A program made the position numbers and the translations under genes. 56,826 bases of DNA, taken from the NCBI RefSeq assembly GCF_027853915.1, contig NZ_JAQGLA010000044.1:1-56826 (forward strand), in the 5' to 3' direction. This document shows positions 1 through 8,560 of this stretch, one piece after another. Source of the stretch: Saccharopolyspora oryzae. Lineage in GTDB: Bacteria > Actinomycetota > Actinomycetes > Mycobacteriales > Pseudonocardiaceae. Below the pieces are notes generated by a model, which had not been told where the DNA came from, ran no database searches, and was given only the letters and a program-made list of their open reading frames with translations. How positions within the stretch are numbered: the first letter of the stretch is position 1; each line of letters opens with the position of its first letter.

Positions 1-157
1 CCACCAGCAGCGGCAGCTTGTAGACCGAAGCGGCGACCACCAGCTCGTCGGCGCCGACGCACAGCTCCCGCCCACCGCCGAACTGCGTCGCGTGCACCCA
101 GCCCTCGGCACCGGCATCGGCGAGCACCTCGCGGATGCGGCGCTCGACCGGGCTCAT
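1..157 (-). CDS. Serine hydrolase / class A beta-lactamase-like protein, N-terminal part only
   Basis: Only the first 52 codons are inside the window; the gene runs off the left edge. The ATG at 155-157 overlaps the stop of the LysR gene as ATGA, so the two are translationally coupled. The visible protein ends with A-S-V-Y-K-L-P (Ser44 to Lys47), which fits the Ser-x-x-Lys nucleophile motif of class A beta-lactamases and related penicillin-recognising serine hydrolases, preceded by the usual short alpha/beta start. No signal peptide is seen, so the product looks cytoplasmic, which is unusual for a true beta-lactamase. The call rests on one motif and position, so family-level only. Confidence 0.55.
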   Translation of the reverse strand, partial: MSPVERRIREVLADAGAEGWVHATQFGGGRELCVGADELVVAASVYKLPLLV

Positions 158-1011
158 CGCGTGCTCCGCAGCGCCACCTCGAACGCGGTGCGCACGTCTT
201 CCGCCGCGGATTCCTGCCAGACCAGCCGCACCCGCAGCGCCAGGTCGTCGCCGGCCGGTGCCCGGACCACGCCCGGGCCGTCCAACGCCGGGTCGGCGGT
301 CAGCGCGAACGCCCTCCCGGCGGCGACCGCGGTGATCGCGTCGCGGTCCCCCGGCGCGGGGAGGAACTCGGGGTCCAGTCCCTTGGCGCGGAAGGTGTCC
401 ACCAGCAGGTCGAACGCGGCCGTGCCGTGGCTGCGCGGAGCCGTCGCGCACGCGAGCCCGCGCAGCGATCGGAGCACCGGCTTGCGGTCCTCCGGGATCA
501 GCAGCCAGCGCGGGATCTTCAGGACCGGACCGGGCGTCAGCGCACCGATCAGCGCGGGGTGGTGCACCGCCGCGCAGTCGAGCCGTCCCGCGGAGACCGC
601 GTCGACCAGGTCGACGGTCGAGGCGGTCGTGGTGATCACGGTGCGAGCGGCCGGATCCGGCGCCGCCGCCCGCACCGCCGCGGCGCAAGCGGCGACCTGC
701 CAGTCGCTCAGCGCCGCGATGACACCGATGCGCACCGCCCCGCGGTTCTCCCGCTGCCGCCGGGCTTCTTCCTCGAACTGCTCGGCACCGTCGAGCAGGG
801 CTCGCGCGCGAGGCAGCAGTTCAGCTCCAGCGGTGGTCAGCTGGACACCGCGCGAACCCCTGGTGAGCAGGGTGACGCCGAGCTTGGTCTCCAACCGCTG
901 CACGCCCTGCGAGATCGGCGGCTGGGTCATCCCGAGCCGGTCGGCGGCGTGCCCGAAGTGGCCTTCCTCGGCGACCGCCACGAAGAACCGGAGATGGCGA
1001 AGCAGATCCAC
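154..1011 (-). CDS. LysR-family transcriptional regulator
   Basis: A 285-residue protein with the classic LysR layout. Residues about 1-60 form the winged helix-turn-helix (A-A-D-R-L-G-M-T-Q-P-P-I-S-Q-G-V-Q-R-L-E), followed by a linker helix and a substrate-binding domain with two alpha/beta lobes from about residue 90 to the end. The start is GTG. It lies directly upstream of, and overlaps, the serine hydrolase gene, so it may control its own operon rather than a divergent target. The effector cannot be read from the sequence. Confidence 0.9.
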   Translation of the reverse strand: MDLLRHLRFFVAVAEEGHFGHAADRLGMTQPPISQGVQRLETKLGVTLLTRGSRGVQLTTAGAELLPRARALLDGAEQFEEEARRQRENRGAVRIGVIAALSDWQVAACAAAVRAAAPDPAARTVITTTASTVDLVDAVSAGRLDCAAVHHPALIGALTPGPVLKIPRWLLIPEDRKPVLRSLRGLACATAPRSHGTAAFDLLVDTFRAKGLDPEFLPAPGDRDAITAVAAGRAFALTADPALDGPGVVRAPAGDDLALRVRLVWQESAAEDVRTAFEVALRSTR

Positions 1012-1100
1012 GATCCGATCAAACCACTGCGGGGAACCGGCTCAGCGCACCGGTTCCCCGCGAAACAGCCGAAATGAGGTTTTCCAGAGTCACCTTGCGT

Positions 1101-1221
1101 GGCGGTGCCGGTAGCGGAACCTCAGACGCCGCCTGGACTCCGGGAGCCCGTTTTTATGTATGCCAATACACGGCAAACGGGCTGTCCTCGCCAGGCGACG
1201 TCTGAGAACCCGCGGCGGCGC
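1101..1221. repeat. Inverted-repeat element, copy 1 (CTCAGACG family)
   Basis: The 319-base gap between the LysR start and the DUF418 gene holds this structured element. The outer arms are 1121-1136 and 1191-1206 (CTCAGACGCCGCCTGG against CCAGGCGACGTCTGAG, 15 of 16 paired). An inner stem pairs 1145-1153 (AGCCCGTTT) with 1175-1183, and a small TGTAT/ATACA stem sits in the loop. The reverse complement of the whole segment, including flanking GC-rich bases, matches 42681-42790. No coding sequence was found in the rest of the gap. Confidence 0.8.
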
Positions 1222-1330
1222 AAGCTGAGAGGGTGGGCCCGAAAGCGCCTACCGGCGCTTGGCGGCCCCTGACCGAGTGTCGTACTCCTGCACCGCAGAT
1301 GCGGTCACCGACCAAGATGAAAAGGCTGCG

Positions 1331-2575
1331 TCAGGCGCGAACGAGGGCGTTGGAGGTCTTGGTGGACGTCCAGTGCATGACCCGCTCCAGCGGTCCGCGC
1401 CCCAGGAACGGCCGCCACAGCGCGCAGAACACCAGGGACACCAAGGCGAAACCGAGCAGCGGCAACCACGGCTGCGCCATCAGCGCCTCGCCGGCGGAGT
1501 CCATCAGGATCTTCAGCGCGACACCCTGCGCCACGTACACGGTCAGGGCCAGCGCACCGACCGCCGACAGCGGCGCGAACAGCTTGCCCAGGTGGTCGCC
1601 CGCGAACAGGCACACCGCCAGGACCGCCAGCGCAGCACCGGTCGACGCCGCGATCTCGAACGACGTCCCGGAGTGGGGCGCGTTGATCAGCAGGAACGCC
1701 GGTGTGGTGGTGGGGGCGGTGCCGAAGCCCGTCATCTGCAGCACGTCGAGCGGGTCCTTGCCCATCTGCTCGGCGATCGGGCGCAGGGCCTCCAGAACCG
1801 GCTGCAGAGCGCGCATCCCGCCGAAGACGTTCAGCGCGAGCCACGAACCGCCCGCCCCGACCACGGCCAGCACGACACCGCTGACCAGCAGTCGCAGGCG
1901 CACCGCGGTCGACCGCAGGTCCAGCCGGCCGACGGCCAGGCCGACGAGCACGAACGGCATCCAGGTCAGCACCGGGTAGGCGCCGTCGAGCAGCAGCCGC
2001 TGGATGCCCGCACCAGCGGTGGACAGCGAGGTCAGATCGGTGAACGCCAGGGCACCGCCCGCGGTCTCCCCGCTGATCGCGGTGCGGAGGAAGAACGACG
2101 CGACCGGCCCGACGACCGCCCACACCGCCGCGACCACCAGCAGCACCGCGGGCCGCACCCGGAGGAACGGCAGCGCCAGCAGGAAGTAGAGCGCGTAGAA
2201 CGAGAGGATCACCATCATCGGGACGCCCAGCTCGGTCATCGCCATGCCGAGTACGAAGAGGATCACCGCGCGCACGCCGATGCGCACCCGGTCCCGGCGC
2301 AGCGCCAGCCCCTGGTGCAACCGGTCGCCGCCGGTCAGCAGCGCCAGCGACACCCCGGCCAACGTGGCGAACAGGATCGAGGCGTGCCCGTTGCCCAGCA
2401 TCGCCAGGAAGTCGGCCGCGCCGCCAGCGGTCGGGTTGATCACCGCTGGGCCGATGTGCGCGACGAACATCCCCAGCACGGCCAGTCCCCTGGCCATGTC
2501 CACGCCGTCGAGGCGGGTGCGCGCAGGTGCCGCGGTCATCCGGACCGTGGGCGCGTTGTCGTGGGTGAAAAGCAT
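1331..2575 (-). CDS. DUF418/DUF1624-type polytopic membrane protein
   Basis: A 414-residue integral membrane protein with roughly ten hydrophobic segments. The N-terminus has the family signature R-L-D-G-V-D-M-A-R-G-L-A-V-L-G-M (DUF1624, heparan-alpha-glucosaminide acetyltransferase-like). The C-terminus has the DUF418 ending (W-R-P-F-L-G-R-G-P-L-E-R-V-M-H-W). These proteins are thought to be membrane acyltransferases or transporters, with no settled substrate. It is monocistronic on its strand and divergent from the sensor kinase. The ribosome binding site in front of the ATG is weak, so the start is moderately certain. Confidence 0.8.
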   Translation of the reverse strand: MLFTHDNAPTVRMTAAPARTRLDGVDMARGLAVLGMFVAHIGPAVINPTAGGAADFLAMLGNGHASILFATLAGVSLALLTGGDRLHQGLALRRDRVRIGVRAVILFVLGMAMTELGVPMMVILSFYALYFLLALPFLRVRPAVLLVVAAVWAVVGPVASFFLRTAISGETAGGALAFTDLTSLSTAGAGIQRLLLDGAYPVLTWMPFVLVGLAVGRLDLRSTAVRLRLLVSGVVLAVVGAGGSWLALNVFGGMRALQPVLEALRPIAEQMGKDPLDVLQMTGFGTAPTTTPAFLLINAPHSGTSFEIAASTGAALAVLAVCLFAGDHLGKLFAPLSAVGALALTVYVAQGVALKILMDSAGEALMAQPWLPLLGFALVSLVFCALWRPFLGRGPLERVMHWTSTKTSNALVRA

Positions 2576-2740
2576 GCCGCGACGCTATGACCGGGAGCGC
2601 TGCGCGGTCGTCGCACTCCAGGCCCATTCGCCGATCATCCGCCGGGTGCAGGGAAATCACCCGCCGCGCGACGACGTCATACCCCGGGCGTACGACCCGG
2701 GGTTCATCCGGCGCACGGGCCGTTGCCATACGCTCGCGGC

Positions 2741-3949
2741 GTGGCAATCGAGAAGCTGAGCACGTCCTCGTCGAACACCGCCGAAGCACCGTTCGTCGGC
2801 TCGCGGCCGTCCTGGCTGGCGGGTTTGCCCAGGTGGGTGGTGCTGGCCGCGATCAGTGCGATCTTCTCGTTCCTCTCCGCCTGGAGCGTCCTGCAGAACC
2901 GGCCGGAGCTCCCGGACGCGCTGCCGCTGCTGGTCCCGGCGCTGGCCGGATCGCTGGCGCTGCTGGGGATGCGCCGGTTCCCGACCGCGGTGGCCATCGT
3001 GAACACGGCCCTGCACCTCGTGGCGCCGCTGGGGTCGCTGGCGTTGTTCCCCGCGCTGTACGCGCTGGGCGCCTACGGCCGGAAGAGCTGGCAGATCTGG
3101 GGCATCACGGCGATCAGCGCCCTGAGCCTGGTCCGGCTGAACGACATGTCCGCCCAGAACGCCCAGGCGCTCATCACCTCCATCGTCATGCAGGCGCTGC
3201 TCTACAGCTTCCCCGTCGTCATCGGCCGCTACATGGCCAGCCGGAGGGCGAGGCTGGTGCACTGGGTGGAGCGGGCCGAGCGGGCCGAGCGCGAACGGGC
3301 CCTGATCGCCGAGCGGACGCGCAGCGAGGAGCGCGCCCGCATCGCCCGGGAGATGCACGATTCGGTTGCGCACCAGGTGAGCCTGGTCGTGGTGCACGCG
3401 GGCGCGTTGGAGATGGTCGCCAAGAACGACCCGGAGAAGGCGGCCAGCGCGGCGGCGACCATCCAGCAGGTCGGACGCGGTGCGCTGGACGAGCTGCGGC
3501 AGATGATCGGCGTGCTGCGCGCCAACCCCGGCGACGACACCCCGGAACCGCCGCAGCCGAAGCTCGACGACGTCGAGAAGCTGGTGTCGGCCTCCCGCGA
3601 GGCCGGGCTCGACGTCGAACTGGCCATCACCGGCGACCGCCGCGACCTGTCCGACCAGGTGGAACGCGCCGCCTACCGGGTCGTGCAGGAGGCCCTGACC
3701 AACGTCCACAAGCACGCCGGGGGCGCCCGCGCGACGGTCTCGCTCGAGTACCGGGAGAAGAAGCTCGCGGTCTCGATCCGCAACGGCCGCCCGGCCGCGG
3801 GCTTCCAGCGCAGCCTGCCCAGCGGTGGTCAGGGCCTGATCGGCCTGGCCGAACGGGTGCAGCTGGCCGGCGGTGAGATCAGCTCCGGCCAGCTGCCCGA
3901 CGGCGGCTTCGAGGTGTCGGCCGCACTCCCCGCGCGCGAGGTCAGCTGA
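2741..3949 (+). CDS. Two-component sensor histidine kinase (HisKA_3 / NarL-type)
   Basis: Residues about 30-170 hold four or five membrane segments. A coiled segment rich in E-R-A-E-R follows, then the HisKA_3 dimerisation box with the phospho-accepting His in A-R-E-M-H-D-S-V-A-H-Q, and a C-terminal HATPase_c domain (N-box in V-V-Q-E-A-L-T-N-V-H-K-H-A, glycine box in G-G-Q-G-L-I-G-L). I chose the GTG at 2741; an ATG 18 bases upstream is possible. No response regulator lies next to it in the window, which is uncommon for this class. The 3' end overlaps the convergent VanZ gene by 8 bases. Confidence 0.88.
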   Translation: MAIEKLSTSSSNTAEAPFVGSRPSWLAGLPRWVVLAAISAIFSFLSAWSVLQNRPELPDALPLLVPALAGSLALLGMRRFPTAVAIVNTALHLVAPLGSLALFPALYALGAYGRKSWQIWGITAISALSLVRLNDMSAQNAQALITSIVMQALLYSFPVVIGRYMASRRARLVHWVERAERAERERALIAERTRSEERARIAREMHDSVAHQVSLVVVHAGALEMVAKNDPEKAASAAATIQQVGRGALDELRQMIGVLRANPGDDTPEPPQPKLDDVEKLVSASREAGLDVELAITGDRRDLSDQVERAAYRVVQEALTNVHKHAGGARATVSLEYREKKLAVSIRNGRPAAGFQRSLPSGGQGLIGLAERVQLAGGEISSGQLPDGGFEVSAALPAREVS

Positions 3950-5069
3950 GCGCTTCGACGCGATCGACGGCGCGGGAGTCGGTCAGCCGCAGTCCGGTCA
4001 GGACGTAGGACAGACCGCGGTGCCCGGCCGTGGTGAAGATCGCGATGAGCGACGCCAGGCCGAAGACGAACGACACCAGCCACAGCAGCCCGCCGAGCTG
4101 CGAGAAGAGCATGTAACCACCGATGCCGAGCATGCTGCGGCCCAGGCGGGCGCCCGGTCCCGCCGGTCGCCCGTCGCGCGTCGTGGCCTGCAACCGCACG
4201 ATGCCCTGCCCGAGGCTCGGCGCCTTGCTGGCCAGCGGGACGACGACCGCCAGCAGCGCCCACGGCACCCAGAGCCCCACGGCGCTCGCCACGTCGTGCC
4301 CGGGCAGCTCGGTGGGCGGGGTGTCAGAAGTGCCGATCAGCTCACCGTGCACGGCGAGCAGGACCACGTTGGCGAACGTGCCGCAGAGGGCAGCGGTGAA
4401 CTGGTACGCCAACAGGTCGCACACCATCGCGAGCAGCCGCCGGGACTTGGTGACCGGCCGCGGCTGTCCCGGGTCGACGTCGAGGCGCTGCCCCGGGACG
4501 GCGCGCAGCACCGGCGCGGCGAACGCGCCGATCAGCCCGCCCAGTCCGTTGGCCATCAGATCGTCCACGTCGAACAGCCGGTACGCGCACGGGTACAGGA
4601 ACCAGACGCCGGTGACCTGCGTGACCTCGATCAGCAGCGAAACCCCCAGGCCGATGGCCGTGGTGGCCAGCACGCCGCGCTTGAACATGTACCGGACGAA
4701 CATGCCCAGCGGTACGAACAGCGCCACGTTCAGCAGCACCTGGGTCAGCGCCGGGTTGCGCAGCGTGGCGGCGACCCCGGTGCCGATGGCGTCCTTCTGC
4801 ATGTCGCTGAGGAAGTTGAACGGAATCCACTGTGGACCGCTCGTGCCGTACACCGCGCAGAAGTCCGGCCGCAGCTCGGGCAGCGGGAGCAGCACGTAGG
4901 CGAACAGCGCGAGGGTGTAGACGAGCCCGGCCAGGGCCAGCGCAGCGTTGCCCATGCCCAGTTCGCCACGTCTGCGGTACTGCCGCGCGACGTACGGAAC
5001 GAACAGGACCACGGACAAGATGACCGCCAAGCCGACTGCCACCACAGCCGGAACCAACCGCGTGCTCAA
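3942..5069 (-). CDS. VanZ-like / RDD two-domain membrane protein
   Basis: A 375-residue polytopic protein. The N-terminal half resembles VanZ-like domains, with P-F-N-F-L in the first loop, L-L-N-V-A-L-F-V-P-L-G in a membrane helix, and S-L-L-I-E-V-T-Q followed by R-L-F-D-V-D-D-L-M-A-N-G-L-G-G. The C-terminal half looks like an RDD domain (L-A-Y-Q-F-T-A-A-L-C-G and a final R-G-L-S-Y-V-L-T-G-L-R-L). VanZ domains are linked to glycopeptide/lipopeptide resistance in other bacteria; no such function can be claimed here. The start appears to be TTG after GGGGAG. The stop overlaps the convergent kinase gene. Confidence 0.75.
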   Translation of the reverse strand: MSTRLVPAVVAVGLAVILSVVLFVPYVARQYRRRGELGMGNAALALAGLVYTLALFAYVLLPLPELRPDFCAVYGTSGPQWIPFNFLSDMQKDAIGTGVAATLRNPALTQVLLNVALFVPLGMFVRYMFKRGVLATTAIGLGVSLLIEVTQVTGVWFLYPCAYRLFDVDDLMANGLGGLIGAFAAPVLRAVPGQRLDVDPGQPRPVTKSRRLLAMVCDLLAYQFTAALCGTFANVVLLAVHGELIGTSDTPPTELPGHDVASAVGLWVPWALLAVVVPLASKAPSLGQGIVRLQATTRDGRPAGPGARLGRSMLGIGGYMLFSQLGGLLWLVSFVFGLASLIAIFTTAGHRGLSYVLTGLRLTDSRAVDRVEALS

Positions 5070-5148
5070 AACTCCCCTACCCCGTGAAAGGAAAACGAGA
5101 ACTGCGCAGGCACCAGTGCACTGCGAACGGACGCGAGCGATCCTATAC

Positions 5149-5181
5149 GGAGCCGTTCGGAACGGCGCTCCGAACGGCTCC
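5149..5181. terminator. Perfect 13-bp stem hairpin
   Basis: GGAGCCGTTCGGA at 5149-5161 pairs perfectly with 5169-5181 around a 7-base loop. It lies just downstream of the YdcF-type gene, between it and the VanZ gene on the same strand. There is no T-tract, as is usual for actinomycete terminators. Confidence 0.7.
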
Positions 5182-5197
5182 GGTCCTCATCGGACGG

Positions 5198-6193
5198 TCA
5201 GCGGTCGACGTTCAGCCCGCTGAGGATCAGCAGCACGCAGATGATGCCGTTGATCACCTTGTGCGACAGGAAGACCGCCACGAACTCGCGGATCGTCGCG
5301 CTCGGCCAGTAGTACCGCGCGGTCGGCGAACCGATCACCTGGCCGTTGACCTTCTCCGTCCGGGCGATCCCCGCGGCCCGCATGACGTGGAAGTTGTTGG
5401 TGACCACCAGGCAGCGGAAGTCCGGCTTCGCCGCCGCCATGATCGCCTTGCTGAACCGGAGGTTCTGGTCGGTGGTGCGCGACTGGTCCTCGACCAGGAT
5501 CTGCTCGGCGGGAACGCCGCGCTCGATCAGGTAGTCGGCCATGGCGCGCGCCTCGGGCAGGTCCTCGCCCGGCCCCTGACCGCCGGAGGTCACCAGCAGC
5601 GGCTGCCGCCCCCGGGCACGCTCGGCGTCGAACACCTCGCGAGCCCGGTCGAGGCGGCTGGCCAGCAGCGGCGGCACCCGGGAACCGAACAGCCCGGACC
5701 CGAGCACCACGATGAAGTCGACATCGGTCTTGTGCGGGAACTTGCCGTAGACAAACGAGTACAGCAGGAAGCACACGAACAGGAACGAGACGTAGGACAG
5801 CACGTTGACAATGGCGCCCATGATCGCCTGGAGCAGCCACACGTGGAAGTAGTTGGCCAGACCGCTCACCACGATCACGCCGATGATCCCGACGCCGGCG
5901 GCCAGCGACAGCAGGTTCGCCACCCGCCTGCCCTCGCGGCGCAGCATCGTGACCCCGTTGGCGATCAGGAAACCGGCGAGCACGAGCACCATCACCGGCA
6001 TCAGGATGACCACCGCCATGAGGATCGCCACCGCGGCCCACTCCGAGGCCTTGGCGAGCGTGAACAGCAACCCGGCGGCCAAGAACATCAAGGCGAAGAA
6101 CAGGTACACGCCGTTGTGCACCCGCCTGCGGTCGCGCAGGAAACCAACCGCAAAGATGGCGAACAGCACTCCGGCGATCAAGAAGAAGAACAC
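5198..6193 (-). CDS. YdcF/SanA/ElyC-family DUF218 membrane protein
   Basis: A 331-residue protein with about five membrane helices in the first 170 residues, followed by a DUF218 domain (V-V-L-G-S-G-L-F-G, T-S-G-G-Q-G-P-G-E, S-R-T-T-D-Q-N-L-R-F, V-V-T-N-N-F-H-V-M-R). The acidic residues and the N-F-H-x-x-R motif are the family hallmarks. Members are tied to cell-envelope integrity and peptidoglycan precursor handling, but the reaction is not settled. It starts with GTG and is followed by the 5149-5181 hairpin. Confidence 0.87.
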   Translation of the reverse strand: MFFFLIAGVLFAIFAVGFLRDRRRVHNGVYLFFALMFLAAGLLFTLAKASEWAAVAILMAVVILMPVMVLVLAGFLIANGVTMLRREGRRVANLLSLAAGVGIIGVIVVSGLANYFHVWLLQAIMGAIVNVLSYVSFLFVCFLLYSFVYGKFPHKTDVDFIVVLGSGLFGSRVPPLLASRLDRAREVFDAERARGRQPLLVTSGGQGPGEDLPEARAMADYLIERGVPAEQILVEDQSRTTDQNLRFSKAIMAAAKPDFRCLVVTNNFHVMRAAGIARTEKVNGQVIGSPTARYYWPSATIREFVAVFLSHKVINGIICVLLILSGLNVDR

Positions 6194-6235
6194 CGCAGCA
6201 GGCTAACCGACCCTTTTCCCCTCGGCCCGACCCCG

Positions 6236-7510
6236 CTACTTCTCCTCCGGCGGCCGCGGCGGCTTGCCCCGCAACGCCTCGGCCTCCCAGTCGCCGAACA
6301 CCGGCGGAGCGACCTTGGGGATCTCGAGATCCTCCCACGCGTCCTTCCCGCTCCTGACGAACTTCCGCCCGTGCTCCTTCTCCTCCTCCCGCTGCCCCCG
6401 CCCGCCCGAAGCAGGCCCACCAACCGCAGCACCGCCGGAAGCCCCACGCGCGCCCGGACCACTGGAGCCCACGGCGCCTTGGGCTGGAGTGCCGCTGCCC
6501 GTTCCGGAGCGCCCACCGCCACCGGGAGCACCTGGAACACCCCGCCCCGTCCCCGTTCCGCCGCCTCGCCCGGTGCCGGTCCCTGGTCTGGGCAAACTCG
6601 CACGCTGGCGACCACCACTTTCGCCCGGCGACACGACTGCCCCGCCGGCGATGCTTCCTCCTGCTCCGCCCTGCCTTTGATCAGGAACCACCCCACCGGC
6701 CAACGGAGTTCCGCCGTCAGCCGCCGGGGCAACCCATGCAGAGTCGGATTCAGCCGGAGCGCTCGGCTCGAAGTCCGCCGGTTGCTGCCCTTCCGCCGTG
6801 ATCGGATTCGATGCGGGCGCCCATTCAACCGGCACGGAGGGTGACGCTTCGGAGGTTGGCTTCGGAGTCGCCCTGTCGATGCTGCTCGTGCTCGGGTCGA
6901 CCTCGTTCACCGGAACGGTCCGCGCTGGTTCTACGTCAGCGTCGAACTCGGGCGGCGGTGCGAACGGCAGCATTCCGTCGACCCGGTCGTTGCTGTCCCA
7001 GGCGTAGGACTCGTACTTCCGCCGGGCGTCGGCCTCGACTTGGGCATGCTTCTCCTCGTGGGCCGCGCGCACACCGCTCTTGAAGCCGAAAGCGACCGGG
7101 TTGACGTAGTCGCTCAACCCGATGTTGGCCGGCGGCACCGGATGCGGAGCGGGGAAGGAGTTCTTGAAGTCCGCGGAAACCTGGGTCTGCTGCGCGACCA
7201 TCCCGCTGACGTGAGCAGCAACGTCGATGGAGTCCTGGATCGACTGCGAGAGCGGAGTCGTGCTCTCCTTCGCGCGCTCCCCGGCATGGCCCTGCATCGC
7301 GGCGTCGAACTTCTTCAGCACTCGGCACAGATCCGCGTCGGCCTCGGCGAACGCGGCGCTGACCTGGTCCCGCCACTGGGCCGCGGCACGCGACGCAGCG
7401 GCGAAACCCGGTCCGGACTCGAGCGCTCGGTAAATCTTCTGATGGTCGAATTCCACCTGCGCGCGGCCCGGCACCTCTCGAGTTCCGAACAACCAACCGA
7501 ACAGCTCCAC
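6236..7510 (-). CDS. PPE/WXG-like type VII secretion-associated protein with Pro/Gly-rich tail
   Basis: A 424-residue protein. The first 170 residues are helical and resemble the PPE/WXG100 helical hairpin domain (A-A-A-Q-W-R-D-Q-V-S-A-A-F). The rest is a low-complexity tail of Pro, Gly, Ser and Ala with repeated G-T-G-x-G runs, and it ends in a short conserved-looking block (W-E-D-L-E-I-P-K-V-A-P-P-V-F-G-D). There is no Sec signal peptide. It is followed upstream on the same strand by a DUF3558 lipoprotein, a WXG-like protein and EspG, so I infer an ESX substrate. Domain assignment is by pattern and context, not by search. Confidence 0.6.
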   Translation of the reverse strand: MELFGWLFGTREVPGRAQVEFDHQKIYRALESGPGFAAASRAAAQWRDQVSAAFAEADADLCRVLKKFDAAMQGHAGERAKESTTPLSQSIQDSIDVAAHVSGMVAQQTQVSADFKNSFPAPHPVPPANIGLSDYVNPVAFGFKSGVRAAHEEKHAQVEADARRKYESYAWDSNDRVDGMLPFAPPPEFDADVEPARTVPVNEVDPSTSSIDRATPKPTSEASPSVPVEWAPASNPITAEGQQPADFEPSAPAESDSAWVAPAADGGTPLAGGVVPDQRQGGAGGSIAGGAVVSPGESGGRQRASLPRPGTGTGRGGGTGTGRGVPGAPGGGGRSGTGSGTPAQGAVGSSGPGARGASGGAAVGGPASGGRGQREEEKEHGRKFVRSGKDAWEDLEIPKVAPPVFGDWEAEALRGKPPRPPEEK

Positions 7511-7528
7511 AGCTCCAGCACCCCCAGG

Positions 7529-8098
7529 TCAGGCAGGCGGAAGGTTCTCCAGCACCAGCGCGGCGACCTTGTCCGTCACCGCGCAAGGATCCGCGTACTC
7601 CGGGTTTCCCCGCCCCTCGGAACCCACCTGGAAGCCCACCAGGAAAAGCTCCGTATCCGAAGTAGCCACGTAGGTACCGCACGAATCGCTGCTGATGCCG
7701 TAGCGCACCCCTGGGTACCCGTTGACCTCCGCTGTGGGCTTGCCGTTGCCGGCGGTCTTGACCAGCCAATCCAGACCTTGGCCCTGCACCGTGTCCGGCG
7801 CGATGTCGATGCGGAGCTGTTGGTTGCGCCACGTGCAGTCCGCTTGCCCCCACTCGGACTGGCCGGAAGAAGTGGGGCCCGCGTTGAGCTGCCGCGCCTG
7901 GTCAGGCGTCAAAAGCTGACAGGGATCGCTGATCGCCTTGAGCTGCTTCGGCCGCTCGATGTGCAGCGCGTCGTCGGCCACCGGAGTGGTTTGCTCGCCG
8001 GTACTGGCAGGCACCGGCTTGCCGGCGGTGTCCGCGCAGGCCGTGCTCGTGACGATCAACAGACCCACGGCTATCGCGAAGTTGCGTTTGGGATGCAA
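7529..8098 (-). CDS. DUF3558 lipoprotein
   Basis: A 189-residue secreted lipoprotein. The N-terminus has a signal peptide ending in the lipobox T-S-T-A-C, with Cys22 as the lipidation site. The body carries the DUF3558 pattern D-P-C-Q-L-L-T-P-D-Q-A, C-T-W-R-N and a terminal D-P-C-A-V-T-D-K-V-A-A-L-V-L. DUF3558 proteins are common in Pseudonocardiaceae next to small WXG/EspG groups; their role is unknown. It sits 2 bases after the WXG-like gene and 18 bases before the PPE-like gene, so the three are very likely co-transcribed. Confidence 0.88.
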   Translation of the reverse strand: MHPKRNFAIAVGLLIVTSTACADTAGKPVPASTGEQTTPVADDALHIERPKQLKAISDPCQLLTPDQARQLNAGPTSSGQSEWGQADCTWRNQQLRIDIAPDTVQGQGLDWLVKTAGNGKPTAEVNGYPGVRYGISSDSCGTYVATSDTELFLVGFQVGSEGRGNPEYADPCAVTDKVAALVLENLPPA

Positions 8099-8100
8099 GA

Positions 8101-8433
8101 TCAGCCCATCTCGGTGTTGTCCTGATCAATTCGCTGGTGCTCGTCAAACGCCTGCTGCACGGCGGCTTTGAAGTCGTCGATCCACTTCGACATAGCGGCG
8201 ACGTTCTCGTGCAAGTTGCCCCAGCCGCCCATCGCTCGCTCAGCGATCTTCCGGAATACTTCTTCGGTCACACCATCCGCGAACGGCGGTCGCGGATTTC
8301 CCAGTTGTTGCGCCTGCTTTCGCACTTCCTCGAATTTCGCACGCACAGCGTCGAGATCGGCGATGAGTTCCGGTACTCGATCCATGTCGAGGTAGAACTT
8401 GGTGCGACCGTTGACGATTTCCGGTGAGCTCAC
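8101..8433 (-). CDS. Small WXG100-like protein
   Basis: A 110-residue, mostly helical, acidic protein starting with GTG. Two long helices flank a central G-G-W-G-N motif that resembles the W-x-G turn of WXG100 secreted proteins, although the motif lies later than usual (around residue 70). No signal peptide or membrane segment. The position between espG and the DUF3558 gene supports an ESX-related role. It could also be a helical adaptor of another kind. Confidence 0.6.
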   Translation of the reverse strand: MSSPEIVNGRTKFYLDMDRVPELIADLDAVRAKFEEVRKQAQQLGNPRPPFADGVTEEVFRKIAERAMGGWGNLHENVAAMSKWIDDFKAAVQQAFDEHQRIDQDNTEMG

Positions 8434-8560
8434 GCAGGTCCTCCCCCCGCGCAGATCAGCGTCCGCAGGCGATGGTCTCGACCTTGCTGGCCGAAATCAA
8501 CCAAAACTCGCCTACCAACCAACTCATTGATCCAATTGGGTGTTTCTACGGCAGGAAGAG

